From: an uncultured Lachnospiraceae bacterium | Lineage (GTDB): Bacteria > Bacillota > Clostridia > Lachnospirales > Lachnospiraceae | DNA: 16,756 bases | Assembly (NCBI GenBank): GCA_910578845.1 | Contig: CAJTSL010000043.1 | Span: 16,200-32,955 of the forward strand | Direction of reading: 5' to 3' | Shown here: piece by piece, positions 6,729 to 14,369 of the stretch | Numbering within the stretch: the first letter of the stretch is position 1 | How the letters are laid out: each line of letters opens with the position of its first letter | The notes under the pieces: model-generated | The model's database searches: none | Told to the model about the DNA's origin: nothing | The model's input: only the letters and a program-made list of their open reading frames with translations | Position numbers and translations under genes: made by a program

Positions 6729-8897
6729 TCAGAGGCTCTGTTTCGTTACAAACCCCGTCATCTCCCCCATACAATAGAGGCTTAAACGGTGAAGCGCCCT
6801 GGTGCATTCGATATAGAGCAGGTTCCTATCTTCCTCATTACGGTAACTTCTCGCATCAGCATCACAGATTAACACTGCGTCAAATTCCAAACCCTTTGCC
6901 ATATAAGATGGGATAATCAGATTTCCCTGCAATGTTTCAGCATTTTCTCCCGTGATCAGCCTGACATCCACCCTATCTTTGATTTTCGAATACAGTTCTT
7001 TCGCATTGGACGCGGTTTTGCAAAGCAGACAAATGGTTTCTAACCCTTGATCCCGGCATGTCTCTATCTCCCTGGATAGCTCTTTGATATATGCTTCCTC
7101 GTCATCAAATGACATGGATGTCACATTATCGCCGCTACGGTTAAAACTTTGCATATCAGCCCTGTCTTTCATAAATTGGAGGCTAAATTGCAGGATTTCA
7201 TTGGTGCAACGGAAACTCTTATCTAGCGTCACCAGAGATGCCTTTTCTTTTCCTAACCGTTTCTGAACCTCATCATAGAATGAAATATGTTCCTGCCTGC
7301 CTAAAGTCTGGTTAATATCCCCGAGCACAGTAAATTTCGCCCCGGGGAAAAGCATACGGAATATTTCATATTGCAACGGATAATAATCCTGCGCCTCGTC
7401 TATGATGACTTGGCGGATATTCCGGTAACGGTTACTGCCATATATCTTCAGATAAAGATATAATATGGCAATGGCATCATCATAATACATTCCACTCGCC
7501 TGAAGCTTCTTCAAAGTATTCTTCCTGATTTGCCATATCTTGTTCCCTAATGCTGTCTCCTCAGACTGGCTAAAATACGCTTCCTTTTCCCATAAGCTCT
7601 CATACAATTGATAGACATTTGGTTTTGTGAACTTCTGTAGCTCCTGTCTAAGCTGATTCTTCTCACTCTTTGCGATCTTCTTATTCTCACACGCCTCTTC
7701 CACAATACGGCTTTCCAACTGCTCTAAGCGGATTGCAAGCGGCGCTTCCTTATGTCTACAGACGAAACTCCTCATTTGCTCTTTTTCGGCAACAAGATGC
7801 CCATCCAGATAAATATCTTGGAAATCAATTTCATAAAGCGGAATATCTTCTATGAATCTGTCCAAAATCTGCCTAAAGCTTTCCGATGTCTTATAATCCA
7901 TACTGCTTTTTACAATCTTCCTATATGGGCTGTCGGCAATCGAAAGTTCCCAGAACCGCGTCTGGGACGGTATCGCTCTCTCTTTCAAGACAGAACGCAG
8001 CATATCTTCGAACATAACAGAGACAACGTTTTCCTCTCCCAATTCCGGCAGGACATTGCTTATATAATTCTCAAACGTCGGATTCGGGGAAATGATCAGG
8101 ATATTATTGGCCGATAGCTTATTCTGCAATCCCTGGTACATGAGATACGCCGCCCTATGAAGGGCAATGGAAGTCTTCCCGCTCCCGGCAACGCCCTGTA
8201 TCATCAAAAGCTCGCTTTCCATATTCCGGATGACAATATCCTGCTCCTTCTGGATCGTCTCAACAATCGCTTTCATCTGAGGCGATGTATTTTTCGATAA
8301 CAGTTGTTTTAAAATATCATCGCTAATGTTCATATCCGTGTCGAAGAAATAGCATAACACTTGATCTTTAATTTCATACTGCCGCTTCAGCGTCACTTCC
8401 CCGTTCACTCTGCCGCATGGCGCTTCATAAAATGCTTCACCGACCATGAAGCGGTAGAACACACTGGCGATAGGAGAACGCCAATCGTAAATGTACATCT
8501 CCGTGGATTTCTCATTGGAAAGAGAAGAACGCCCGATATATACCTTTTCCGGTTCCACATCGCCTTCGAAGCGAAAGTCAATCCTTGCGAAATACGGGGA
8601 TTTCATTAACTTCTCCAGGCGAAGCTTCTTCTGCTCTATTTTGTCGCAGTCCGCTACGATGCTATTGACAGGCATCGCATACTGGTTTAATGCGACCAGC
8701 GCTTCGAAGTCATCCGTAGACGAAAGATTCGTGATCCTTTGTTCTGCATTCTCACGGATTTCCTGCTTGATCTCCATCAGTTCCTGTTGGTTCTTCTCGA
8801 TGGCCTCATGCGCCTGCTGCAACTGCCCTTTCGCAATAGCTATCATTTCTTCCAAGTACTTTTCTTCCAAAACCGCCTCTGACTGTCTGTTTTCCAA
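6729..8897 (-). CDS. helD: HelD-type UvrD-like helicase (RNA polymerase recycling factor)
   Basis: Predicted superfamily 1 ATPase of 722 residues, close to Bacillus HelD (about 770). The N-terminal 60 residues form a charged coiled coil, the arm that enters the RNA polymerase channel in known HelD structures. Then come YIGRSSLSNE and IYDWRSPIASVFYRF, hallmark of the family, Walker A GVAGSGKTS (residues 235-243), Walker B VIIDEAQD (497-504), motif III GDINQTLG, motif IV region LDKSFRCTNEI, and the final IECTRALHRL. HelD releases stalled RNA polymerase from nucleic acid; some homologues contribute to rifamycin tolerance. An ATG at 8918 is in frame, but the only good Shine-Dalgarno (AAAAGGAG) lies inside its codons 2-4, ten bases before TTG at 8897, so I place the start there. 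A promoter lies just upstream. Confidence 0.93.
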   Translation of the reverse strand: MENRQSEAVLEEKYLEEMIAIAKGQLQQAHEAIEKNQQELMEIKQEIRENAEQRITNLSSTDDFEALVALNQYAMPVNSIVADCDKIEQKKLRLEKLMKSPYFARIDFRFEGDVEPEKVYIGRSSLSNEKSTEMYIYDWRSPIASVFYRFMVGEAFYEAPCGRVNGEVTLKRQYEIKDQVLCYFFDTDMNISDDILKQLLSKNTSPQMKAIVETIQKEQDIVIRNMESELLMIQGVAGSGKTSIALHRAAYLMYQGLQNKLSANNILIISPNPTFENYISNVLPELGEENVVSVMFEDMLRSVLKERAIPSQTRFWELSIADSPYRKIVKSSMDYKTSESFRQILDRFIEDIPLYEIDFQDIYLDGHLVAEKEQMRSFVCRHKEAPLAIRLEQLESRIVEEACENKKIAKSEKNQLRQELQKFTKPNVYQLYESLWEKEAYFSQSEETALGNKIWQIRKNTLKKLQASGMYYDDAIAILYLYLKIYGSNRYRNIRQVIIDEAQDYYPLQYEIFRMLFPGAKFTVLGDINQTLGRQEHISFYDEVQKRLGKEKASLVTLDKSFRCTNEILQFSLQFMKDRADMQSFNRSGDNVTSMSFDDEEAYIKELSREIETCRDQGLETICLLCKTASNAKELYSKIKDRVDVRLITGENAETLQGNLIIPSYMAKGLEFDAVLICDADARSYRNEEDRNLLYIECTRALHRLSLYCMGEMTGFVTKQSL

Positions 8898-8946
8898 TAT
8901 TGCGCCACTCCTTTTCATCTGCCAAACCGGCTTTTTATGTTTTATT

Positions 8947-8976
8947 AGTGTAGCACAAGGGAAAGATTATTATCAG
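8947..8976 (-). promoter_or_regulatory. Candidate helD promoter
   Basis: On the minus strand CTGATA (8976-8971), an 18-base spacer and TACACT (8952-8947). Both hexamers match consensus at four of six bases. It would give a leader of about 45 bases to the TTG start. Confidence 0.35.
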
Positions 8977-8978
8977 TC

Positions 8979-9007
8979 TTGTTATTCAAAATGATAAATG
9001 CTATAAT
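8979..9007 (+). promoter_or_regulatory. Strong plus-strand promoter without a downstream gene
   Basis: TTGTTA (8979-8984), a 17-base spacer and a perfect TATAAT (9002-9007) preceded by TG at the extended -10 position. It points away from helD into the 3' end of the FMN split-barrel gene on the opposite strand. I find no plus-strand gene after it. The rest of 9008-9127 holds only a weak inverted repeat, AATTGC/GCAATT at 9037-9062. Confidence 0.5.
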
Positions 9008-9127
9008 TACGATAGCAAGCGGGGGATTATAGTAACAATTGCCAAAACTTAATTTCGCAATTATCTAATGACATTACATCAAAAAGCCTATTTCTATGAA
9101 AAGCATTGTCGCACGCAAGTCCTTTTG

Positions 9128-9544
9128 CTAAAACTCATACCGCGTGCCATGCGATAACAGCACCCCATCCGTTAATTCGACACATAAGATGATCGTATTC
9201 TCATCTTCGAAATTGTTATGCCCATTGTCAATCCATTCTGCAAAAGCGTTTCTCAGTTTCCCGGCAATGAGGCTGTTTTCTTCTTTACCAAAATATCCAA
9301 GATTAATGCCTTTCCCATGCGCCGTAAACCAATCGCCAGATATAGCAACGACAGGATTTTCGGCAATTTGCCTCATTTTATTGGAGAGCGCATAGGTTAT
9401 GATATAAAACGCGCCATTCTCATAATAAGCATCTACGGATCGGACATACGGCACCCCTTTCTCGGTTGTTGCCAACGCGATAATCATATCTTTCCCAAAA
9501 CGTTCTTTCATGATTTCCTCAACTTCTTGCTCCAATTTTATCAT
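9128..9544 (-). CDS. Pyridoxamine 5'-phosphate oxidase-like FMN-binding split-barrel protein
   Basis: Small protein of 138 residues with the pattern of the general-stress-protein-26/PNPOx-like split barrel: an N-terminal helix, then MIIALATTEKGVPYVRSVDAY (given here as two strands), the strand AFYIITYALSNKMRQIAENP typical of the flavin-binding part, VVAISGDWF, and a C-terminal strand LLSHGTRYEF. Such proteins bind FMN or F420 and reduce small molecules or bind haem; the substrate is unknown and true pyridoxamine phosphate oxidase is unlikely given the short length. The start overlaps the stop of the upstream methyltransferase by four bases (ATGA) and follows AAGGAGG, so the two are an operon. 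No clear terminator follows. Confidence 0.85.
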   Translation of the reverse strand: MIKLEQEVEEIMKERFGKDMIIALATTEKGVPYVRSVDAYYENGAFYIITYALSNKMRQIAENPVVAISGDWFTAHGKGINLGYFGKEENSLIAGKLRNAFAEWIDNGHNNFEDENTIILCVELTDGVLLSHGTRYEF

Positions 9545-10356
9545 TGCACTTCCTCCTTTTTCCCTATATAAAGCAAATGATTGCTCATGCCTAACATCTC
9601 CGGTTTCTCACAAATCATATCCATATATTTTAAATACTGTGCATATTCCGCATCGCTCATCCCATTAATCCTATCCGCCATTAACTCGCTTGGGCCATCA
9701 GCCGCCACCGCATGCAAGATCTGTATGCCACAATTTTCCAATAAGCTCCTGATCTCCGCTACCGTCTGGAAAACAAAAGGAAAATCATGAAGGCGCATTG
9801 TTTCATGGTCATAATCACCCGATGCAAAATAATGCCCATCATAGCTAAGTTCCGTCATGAATACCATATCGTGCGCAATAAAAGCGAATGCAATCACACC
9901 ATCCTTCTTGCACACCCGTTTCGCCTCTGCAATTGCTTGCTTCTTGTCCTGATCCTCTTGCAGATGATATAGCGGTCCCATGAGCAGTACGACATCGTAC
10001 GCTTCCTCTTCATATGCAGATAAATCCAGCGCATTCCCTTGTGTAAGCGTAAGCATCATGGCTGGTTTTTTTTTCGCCTTGAAGTCCTCTATGTTCCGGT
10101 CTGAAAGCTCAAGCGCATCTACTTCATAACCTTTATTAGCAAAATAGATGCTATACTCTCCCGCGCCTGCCCCGATGTCTAGGATCTTATCTCCCGGCTT
10201 TAAATACTTCTCTATATACTTCACGGTATTGATAAACTCTACTCTCGCTGCCTTTGTCTTTAATCTGCTATCTTCATGGAAAATATGGTAAATCTCATTT
10301 ACCCTTTCTGCTTCATTCTCAATTGCTCTTAATTCTTCAAAACCCATCATGCACAT
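9541..10356 (-). CDS. Class I SAM-dependent methyltransferase
   Basis: Predicted methyltransferase of 271 residues. Motif I is ILDIGAGAGEYSIYFA (Asp60 to Gly66), followed by the acidic end of strand 2 in VDALELS, motif II-III around LTQGNALDL, and YDVVLLMGPLYHLQ, which in this fold carries the post-motif IV residues. The C-terminal part (FASGDYDHETMRLHDFPFVF) is like that of UbiE/bsmA-type small-molecule methyltransferases found widely in Firmicutes; the acceptor is unknown. The reading frame is open 66 bases further upstream to 10422, but GGGAGGAAG lies six to seven bases before the ATG at 10356, and the extra stretch lacks a ribosome binding site and resembles no domain, so I use 10356. It overlaps the downstream flavin protein gene by ATGA. 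Confidence 0.9.
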   Translation of the reverse strand: MCMMGFEELRAIENEAERVNEIYHIFHEDSRLKTKAARVEFINTVKYIEKYLKPGDKILDIGAGAGEYSIYFANKGYEVDALELSDRNIEDFKAKKKPAMMLTLTQGNALDLSAYEEEAYDVVLLMGPLYHLQEDQDKKQAIAEAKRVCKKDGVIAFAFIAHDMVFMTELSYDGHYFASGDYDHETMRLHDFPFVFQTVAEIRSLLENCGIQILHAVAADGPSELMADRINGMSDAEYAQYLKYMDMICEKPEMLGMSNHLLYIGKKEEVQ

Positions 10357-10446
10357 AAATCTTCCTCCCGTCGCTTCCTGCCATGGCCATACATATTGTT
10401 CTAATCTTTGCGCTTGCATCATGTCTGCATATTCATCAAGTGATCA

Positions 10447-10590
10447 TCGCACTTCCCAAACCGCCTGCCAAAGCGCTCTGTACCTTGTTGCGATATCATC
10501 TCTTAATCGAGCAGGGGAACGACCTTCTCCACTACTCGCCGCGCGCTCCGTGCGCCGCCCTGCGGCTTAGTTCCTCTGCACGGGGCTGCG
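10447..10590. other. GC-rich noncoding block before the methyltransferase
   Basis: This 237-base gap between the HD-GYP terminator and the methyltransferase start includes a GC-rich core at 10535-10590, far richer than anything nearby. It contains nested inverted repeats such as GCCGC/GCGGC at 10554-10566. On the minus strand a frame is open from a TAA at about 10569 to a TGA at 10446 and again beyond it into the methyltransferase, but it is short and matches nothing I know. It could be a structured leader or an inserted dispersed element. Confidence 0.4.
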
Positions 10591-10593
10591 CAT

Positions 10594-10621
10594 TAAAAAA
10601 AACGCCGCTAAATGCGACGTT
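10594..10621 (-). terminator. Rho-independent terminator after the HD-GYP gene
   Basis: On the minus strand AACGTCGC, a five-base loop and GCGGCGTT form an eight-base stem with one wobble pair, followed by an unbroken run of at least seven T. It lies just after the HD-GYP stop codon and ends the FapA/HD-GYP transcript. Confidence 0.9.
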
Positions 10622-10628
10622 TTCTATC

Positions 10629-11729
10629 TCAATCCTCATCCCGGTACATATCTAACAGGCGCTCAAAGCTTGGCTTTACTTCCGCAAACGCTTTCAGAAG
10701 CTTCGGTGAAAATGCACCGCTGTGCCCATTAATTATCATCTGATACGCTTTGTCCGGTTCATAAGCCATTTTGTATACACGTTTCGATGTGAGCGCATCA
10801 TACACATCCACAAGCGAAACGATCTGCGCCGCAATACTGATCTCGTCGCCTTTAAGCCCGTCGGGGTATCCCTTTCCATCATATTTCTCATGATGATGCC
10901 GGGCAATATCATATGCATAATCATATATCCCTCTATCATTCAGGCGTACCCTATGATGTATGATCTCTGCGCCCTTAGTCGTATGCGACTTAACCAACTC
11001 AAACTCGTCCGGGGTCAGCTTGGCGGGTTTTAGGATAATGCTATCCGGGATCGCAATCTTCCCGATATCATGGAGCGAAGATGCCCATCCGATCTGCACC
11101 AGTTTCTCAGCCGTCAGCTCATACTCCGGGTACAGTTTCATAACGCTCTTGCCCAGGCACATCGAATACTCCCGGATCCTTTTGATATGCTGCTTCGACT
11201 CCATATTTCTAAATTCCACAATGTTACTGAGGGAATCAATCAATATCTCATTCACGTGGTTTAACTTCTTCGTCTGCTGCCGCAGCACGCTGTTCTGCTT
11301 CTGGATATTGATGTTTTGCTTTTTCACCATCAGTTCCAACTGCATTTTATATTGGAACCAACCGATCGCGTTGTGGACTACCTGTCTTACTACATCCCCC
11401 TGATACGGTTTCGTAATATAGCTTACGATCCCATATTCATATCCTCTTTTCTCTAACTCAGGCGATCTTTCTCCTGTCACCATGATGAACGGTATTTTAT
11501 TAATAATATTTTTCCCTTTTACATGCTCCAGAACCGTAAAGCCGTCCATTTCCGGCATCAGATTATCAAGCAGCACCACCGCAATTGTTGCAAGATTGCT
11601 GTTTAAAAGCGCTATGCCTTCCTTTCCGTTTGCCGCCTCCAAAATCTTGTAATCTGACCGGAATAATTCGGCCAGAATGGCACGATCAATGTCATTATCT
11701 TCAAAAATTAAAATAGTATCACGTTTCAT
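10629..11729 (-). CDS. Response regulator with HD-GYP output domain
   Basis: Predicted two-domain signalling protein of 366 residues. Residues 1-125 are a receiver domain: acidic pocket Asp11/Asp13 region in FEDNDID, phospho-acceptor Asp55 in LLDNLMPEMDG, Thr85 in MVTGE and Lys107 in ITKPYQ. A coiled-coil linker (about 128-165) leads to an HD-GYP domain with His181, HDIGK (220-224), the HHHEKYDGKGYPDGL segment (278-292) carrying the GYP motif, and the SLVDVYDALTSKR run. HD-GYP proteins hydrolyse cyclic di-GMP, some cyclic GAMP; the full set of metal ligands seems present, so activity is likely. No histidine kinase is in the window. It lies 78 bases after the FapA-like gene with no terminator between, so both are probably on one transcript. 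The 12-base palindrome TCTGTATACAGA lies in that gap (11787-11798). Confidence 0.93.
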   Translation of the reverse strand: MKRDTILIFEDNDIDRAILAELFRSDYKILEAANGKEGIALLNSNLATIAVVLLDNLMPEMDGFTVLEHVKGKNIINKIPFIMVTGERSPELEKRGYEYGIVSYITKPYQGDVVRQVVHNAIGWFQYKMQLELMVKKQNINIQKQNSVLRQQTKKLNHVNEILIDSLSNIVEFRNMESKQHIKRIREYSMCLGKSVMKLYPEYELTAEKLVQIGWASSLHDIGKIAIPDSIILKPAKLTPDEFELVKSHTTKGAEIIHHRVRLNDRGIYDYAYDIARHHHEKYDGKGYPDGLKGDEISIAAQIVSLVDVYDALTSKRVYKMAYEPDKAYQMIINGHSGAFSPKLLKAFAEVKPSFERLLDMYRDED

Positions 11730-11807
11730 CGTCTACCCATGCTTTCTTAATTTATTTGAGGATCGGCCTGTTCTGCTATGCGATATTCTGTATACAGACC
11801 GCACGTA

Positions 11808-13991
11808 CTATAAAGCTACCATTACTACCTGTTTATGACGAAGCTTAAAAAGAACTCTGCGCACTTCCGCCGACAGTGTATACTTGATGCCATTTAGTAT
11901 GATTGTACTGCCTTCATACGCCTTTCCCCTGACACAAACAGGTTCTTTTGCCGCCTGTCCCGTGATATTGGCCAACTTTGACGCCTCACCGTCAAGTTCC
12001 GCCAATTTCTGGCCTTGGATCTCAATCGCTGCATGGATCTTACGCTGGATCTCCTCCGGTACTTCTTTTCCGGCCTCCTCCATCTGCAAAATTTTGTCCC
12101 ATTCCCGCTCCAAAGCTTCTAAATCACGCAATAACTTCTCTCTTTTTGTCTCATACGCTGCCTGTTCCTTCTCATACAGCTCATTCCTGCCAATATCTAG
12201 TACCGTCTTTAAATGCAGCCTATTGCCTAGATTATAAGTATCTACGCCCTTCACTGCACTAGTCTTACCGCCTAAAAGCATTCCCTTGCTTCCCGACACG
12301 ATTACTCTGCCCATCGTATTAATAATACTGTTCATAATGTAATTTGCTTTGACATTGCCTCTTGCATTGATATTCGCAGCTTCAAAAAAGCTACCGGAAA
12401 CTTCACCTCCGGCATCAATATAACAATCGTTTTTGGAGCAGCTTCCCTTTTTGATCATAACGTTCCCACCGGCAATCAGCCTGCCTGTTTCCACATTATG
12501 TTCGATGATAATATCCCCTGTCGCCTTGATATAACCACCTGAATAAATGCTGCCGATCACATGCACGGAACCATCTACTTCCAGTTTGCCTGTCACCGCA
12601 GTCACATCTTCACGTATCACCAACATATTGGTGATAATAATGCGTCCGCCCGTAAACTCAAACTTTCCATTCATTTTGGACGTATAGGTCACGCCATCCG
12701 GCTCAATCCGGAATCCAACGCCCCTGATAGGCTTCTTCTCCATTCCGTTTTCAGCATGGATCATTTCCCCATATATATTCTTCCCGCTGACCCCTCCTTC
12801 TGCCCGATGATAAAAAGCAATCTTCTCTCCTTCATCGACCATCTCAAAGGCTTCTATATTGACATAGTCCACCCCGCCGTCCGGGAGCGGCGCAGGAATC
12901 CTTGGCAAATCCAGCCTTACAAACCATTCAAACCAGCCATCTTTTCCCTTTTTAGCCGGAATTCCCTCAGCGATCAAGATTTTCTCGTTTAGCCTTCTCC
13001 GATCAATCAGATCGGCAATGGCATCCTGCTTAATCCCAAAAACAATTTCCCGTCTTTCCAAATCCTGATAAATATCTTCTTTCGTCACCATATTGCCGGG
13101 AATCCACGGAATATAGGCATAAGCCTTATTACCGTTTTCTTCTATAGAAATAGAGAATTCTTTCTTTCTCAAAGAAGAGGCAAGAGAGCCTTGGCTCTTT
13201 TTATTATCCTTGTCTGCTTTCCTAGCATGGCTTATATCCTTTTTCTCTTCTATGCCCCTTTCTGTATTTTCTTCTCTTTCTCTGCTGTCTGCATTTTCCG
13301 TGCTGTCTTCTTGAACGGCGCCGCCTGCCCTTTTCCGGTTAATGACAGCCTGCCGCTTTTCTTTCATATCCGTAGCGGAATAGATCAGGCTACAATATGA
13401 TGAGACATCAATGCCTGCCTCAAGGCCTAAACGTATCTCCCTCATCTGCGCATGATTGAACAGATGATTAGAATAAAGGGACACATTCAGCTTTTTCTCC
13501 AATCCGAGCCGGATCTCCTGCATCTGCATCCAATTATATTTAATATCGGCATAAGCCGTGATATCTATATCTTCACACAGACCGATCCGGATCTCATGAA
13601 TCTGGGGCGCGCACATAGTATCCTCAATCCACTCGTCAATCGGAAGATTCTTCATCAACGCAAACCGGATCTCAGCTAAATCATCATCTGTAAATCCTCT
13701 CTTCAGATAGGGGATCAAGTCTATTTCCGAATAGATAGAAAGCCTGATCTGCCTCATCGTCTCATAATTGTAAGCAGGATCGGCATACACTGAGACGTCC
13801 ATCTTATCTTTTAGCCCCATTCGGATCTGCTCCATTTGCAGCCAGTTAAACTCCGGGTTAGAGTAAATGGATACATCCAATCCCTCTTCTTGCCCGAGCT
13901 TGATCTCCTGCCGCTGTGCCTTCTGATACTCGTCATTTTCCATCATTGGGAAGCGCAGCTCCTGGCGTTTCCCACCATCCAAATCGCTCAT
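11808..13991 (-). CDS. FapA/DUF342 family protein with N-terminal 26-residue repeats
   Basis: Large cytoplasmic protein of 727 residues. After a short lead, residues 28-209 are seven contiguous 26-residue repeats built on EIRLGLE-x-x-IDVS-x-Y. A charged, low-complexity linker follows (about 210-270). The rest is a FapA/DUF342 module: an N-terminal segment with IVFGIKQDAI and KGKDGWFEWF, a right-handed beta-helix with regularly spaced glycines (GSVHVIGSIYSGGYIKATGD, then GGNVMIKKG and GGEVSGSFF), a coiled coil (EALEREWDKI region), and a short C-terminal beta domain. FapA proteins are linked to polar flagellar and type IV pilus functions in some bacteria and to unknown roles in clostridia. An in-frame ATG at 14072 with a possible AAGG site is the alternative start; I prefer 13991 (MSDLDGG), though its AAGGAAAG is 13 bases away. 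Cotranscribed with the HD-GYP regulator. Confidence 0.88.
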   Translation of the reverse strand: MSDLDGGKRQELRFPMMENDEYQKAQRQEIKLGQEEGLDVSIYSNPEFNWLQMEQIRMGLKDKMDVSVYADPAYNYETMRQIRLSIYSEIDLIPYLKRGFTDDDLAEIRFALMKNLPIDEWIEDTMCAPQIHEIRIGLCEDIDITAYADIKYNWMQMQEIRLGLEKKLNVSLYSNHLFNHAQMREIRLGLEAGIDVSSYCSLIYSATDMKEKRQAVINRKRAGGAVQEDSTENADSREREENTERGIEEKKDISHARKADKDNKKSQGSLASSLRKKEFSISIEENGNKAYAYIPWIPGNMVTKEDIYQDLERREIVFGIKQDAIADLIDRRRLNEKILIAEGIPAKKGKDGWFEWFVRLDLPRIPAPLPDGGVDYVNIEAFEMVDEGEKIAFYHRAEGGVSGKNIYGEMIHAENGMEKKPIRGVGFRIEPDGVTYTSKMNGKFEFTGGRIIITNMLVIREDVTAVTGKLEVDGSVHVIGSIYSGGYIKATGDIIIEHNVETGRLIAGGNVMIKKGSCSKNDCYIDAGGEVSGSFFEAANINARGNVKANYIMNSIINTMGRVIVSGSKGMLLGGKTSAVKGVDTYNLGNRLHLKTVLDIGRNELYEKEQAAYETKREKLLRDLEALEREWDKILQMEEAGKEVPEEIQRKIHAAIEIQGQKLAELDGEASKLANITGQAAKEPVCVRGKAYEGSTIILNGIKYTLSAEVRRVLFKLRHKQVVMVAL
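13365..13910 (-). repeat. Seven tandem 26-residue repeats in the FapA-like protein
   Basis: The coding sequence here encodes seven units of exactly 26 residues with no insertion or deletion. Unit starts read QEIKLGQ, EQIRMGL, RQIRLSI, AEIRFAL, HEIRIGL, QEIRLGL and REIRLGL. Units 3 and 4 are the most diverged; units 1, 2, 5, 6 and 7 share IDVS or a variant at positions 11-14 and Tyr at 16. An eighth partial unit begins KEKRQAV. Confidence 0.85.
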
Positions 13992-14179
13992 ATCCGTTAC
14001 CAATCTTTCCTTGTATATAGTGCATACAAATTTATATACTTTCCAAAAATAATATATTGCGGACAGCCCCATCCTGACCCTTTTATTTTTTTCGTCAAGC
14101 TATCAGCCAAAACCAGGGGCATACACATGACTTATATAGCAGACACTGCTCACTATTGAAAAATCAGCATATTAAATAT

Positions 14180-14208
14180 ATTCTATCAGGCTTATACCCA
14201 AAAGTCTA
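14180..14208 (-). promoter_or_regulatory. Promoter of the FapA-like/HD-GYP operon
   Basis: On the minus strand TAGACT (14208-14203), a 17-base spacer and TAGAAT (14185-14180). Transcription would start near 14173, leaving a leader of about 180 bases to the preferred start. The leader can form a small hairpin AGCAG/CTGCT and a long-range GCCCC/GGGGC pairing; I do not recognise a known riboswitch. Confidence 0.5.
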
Positions 14209-14355
14209 CACTGTTGTAAATTTTCTCATATATTCCATGTTTTCCATATTAATCATCATGTCAATTCCTACGAATAGCCATGCCTTTCTCTCGGCTTGCG
14301 AGCTTTGGAGCCAAGACGCTATCAGCTTCGGAAATCCCAAATTTTGGCCTGCCAT
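14206..14355 (-). CDS. Small ORF coupled to the kinase-like gene
   Basis: A 49-codon frame starts with ATG inside TGATG at the stop codon of the kinase-like gene, a layout that often means translational coupling. The product begins MAGQNLGFPKLIASW and ends EYMRKFTTV, with one weakly hydrophobic segment (AWLFVGIDMM). I do not recognise it. A second frame over the same DNA is also open, and the region has an inverted repeat, so it may be a decayed remnant rather than a gene. Confidence 0.3.
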   Translation of the reverse strand: MAGQNLGFPKLIASWLQSSQAERKAWLFVGIDMMINMENMEYMRKFTTV

Positions 14356-14369
14356 CAAGCAAATTTGGG
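14336..14369. repeat. Inverted repeat across the kinase-like stop codon
   Basis: CCCAAATTT (14336-14344) and AAATTTGGG (14361-14369) are perfect 9-base arms separated by 16 bases that contain the stop codon. No T run follows on either strand, so it is not a standard terminator. Confidence 0.6.

Noticed and set aside
8491..8994. Plus-strand frame of 167 codons opposite helD
   Set aside because: It lies antisense to the well-supported helD coding sequence, is low-complexity and serine/cysteine rich, and has no ribosome binding site or recognisable motif.
10960..11403. Plus-strand frame of 147 codons opposite the HD-GYP gene
   Set aside because: Antisense shadow of conserved receiver and HD-GYP codons; hydrophobic runs come from the complementary codons.
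11787..11798. Palindrome TCTGTATACAGA between the FapA-like and HD-GYP genes, as an operator or promoter
   Set aside because: No promoter elements surround it and short palindromes of this size arise by chance; noted only in the gene entry.
12561..12992. Plus-strand frame of 143 codons opposite the FapA-like gene
   Set aside because: Antisense to the conserved FapA domain with no start signal or family match.
14270..14345. Cyclic-di-GMP riboswitch before the FapA-like operon
   Set aside because: A stem CTTGGCT/AGCCGAG is present, but the conserved core of known c-di-GMP riboswitches is not seen and the segment lies upstream of the predicted transcription start.
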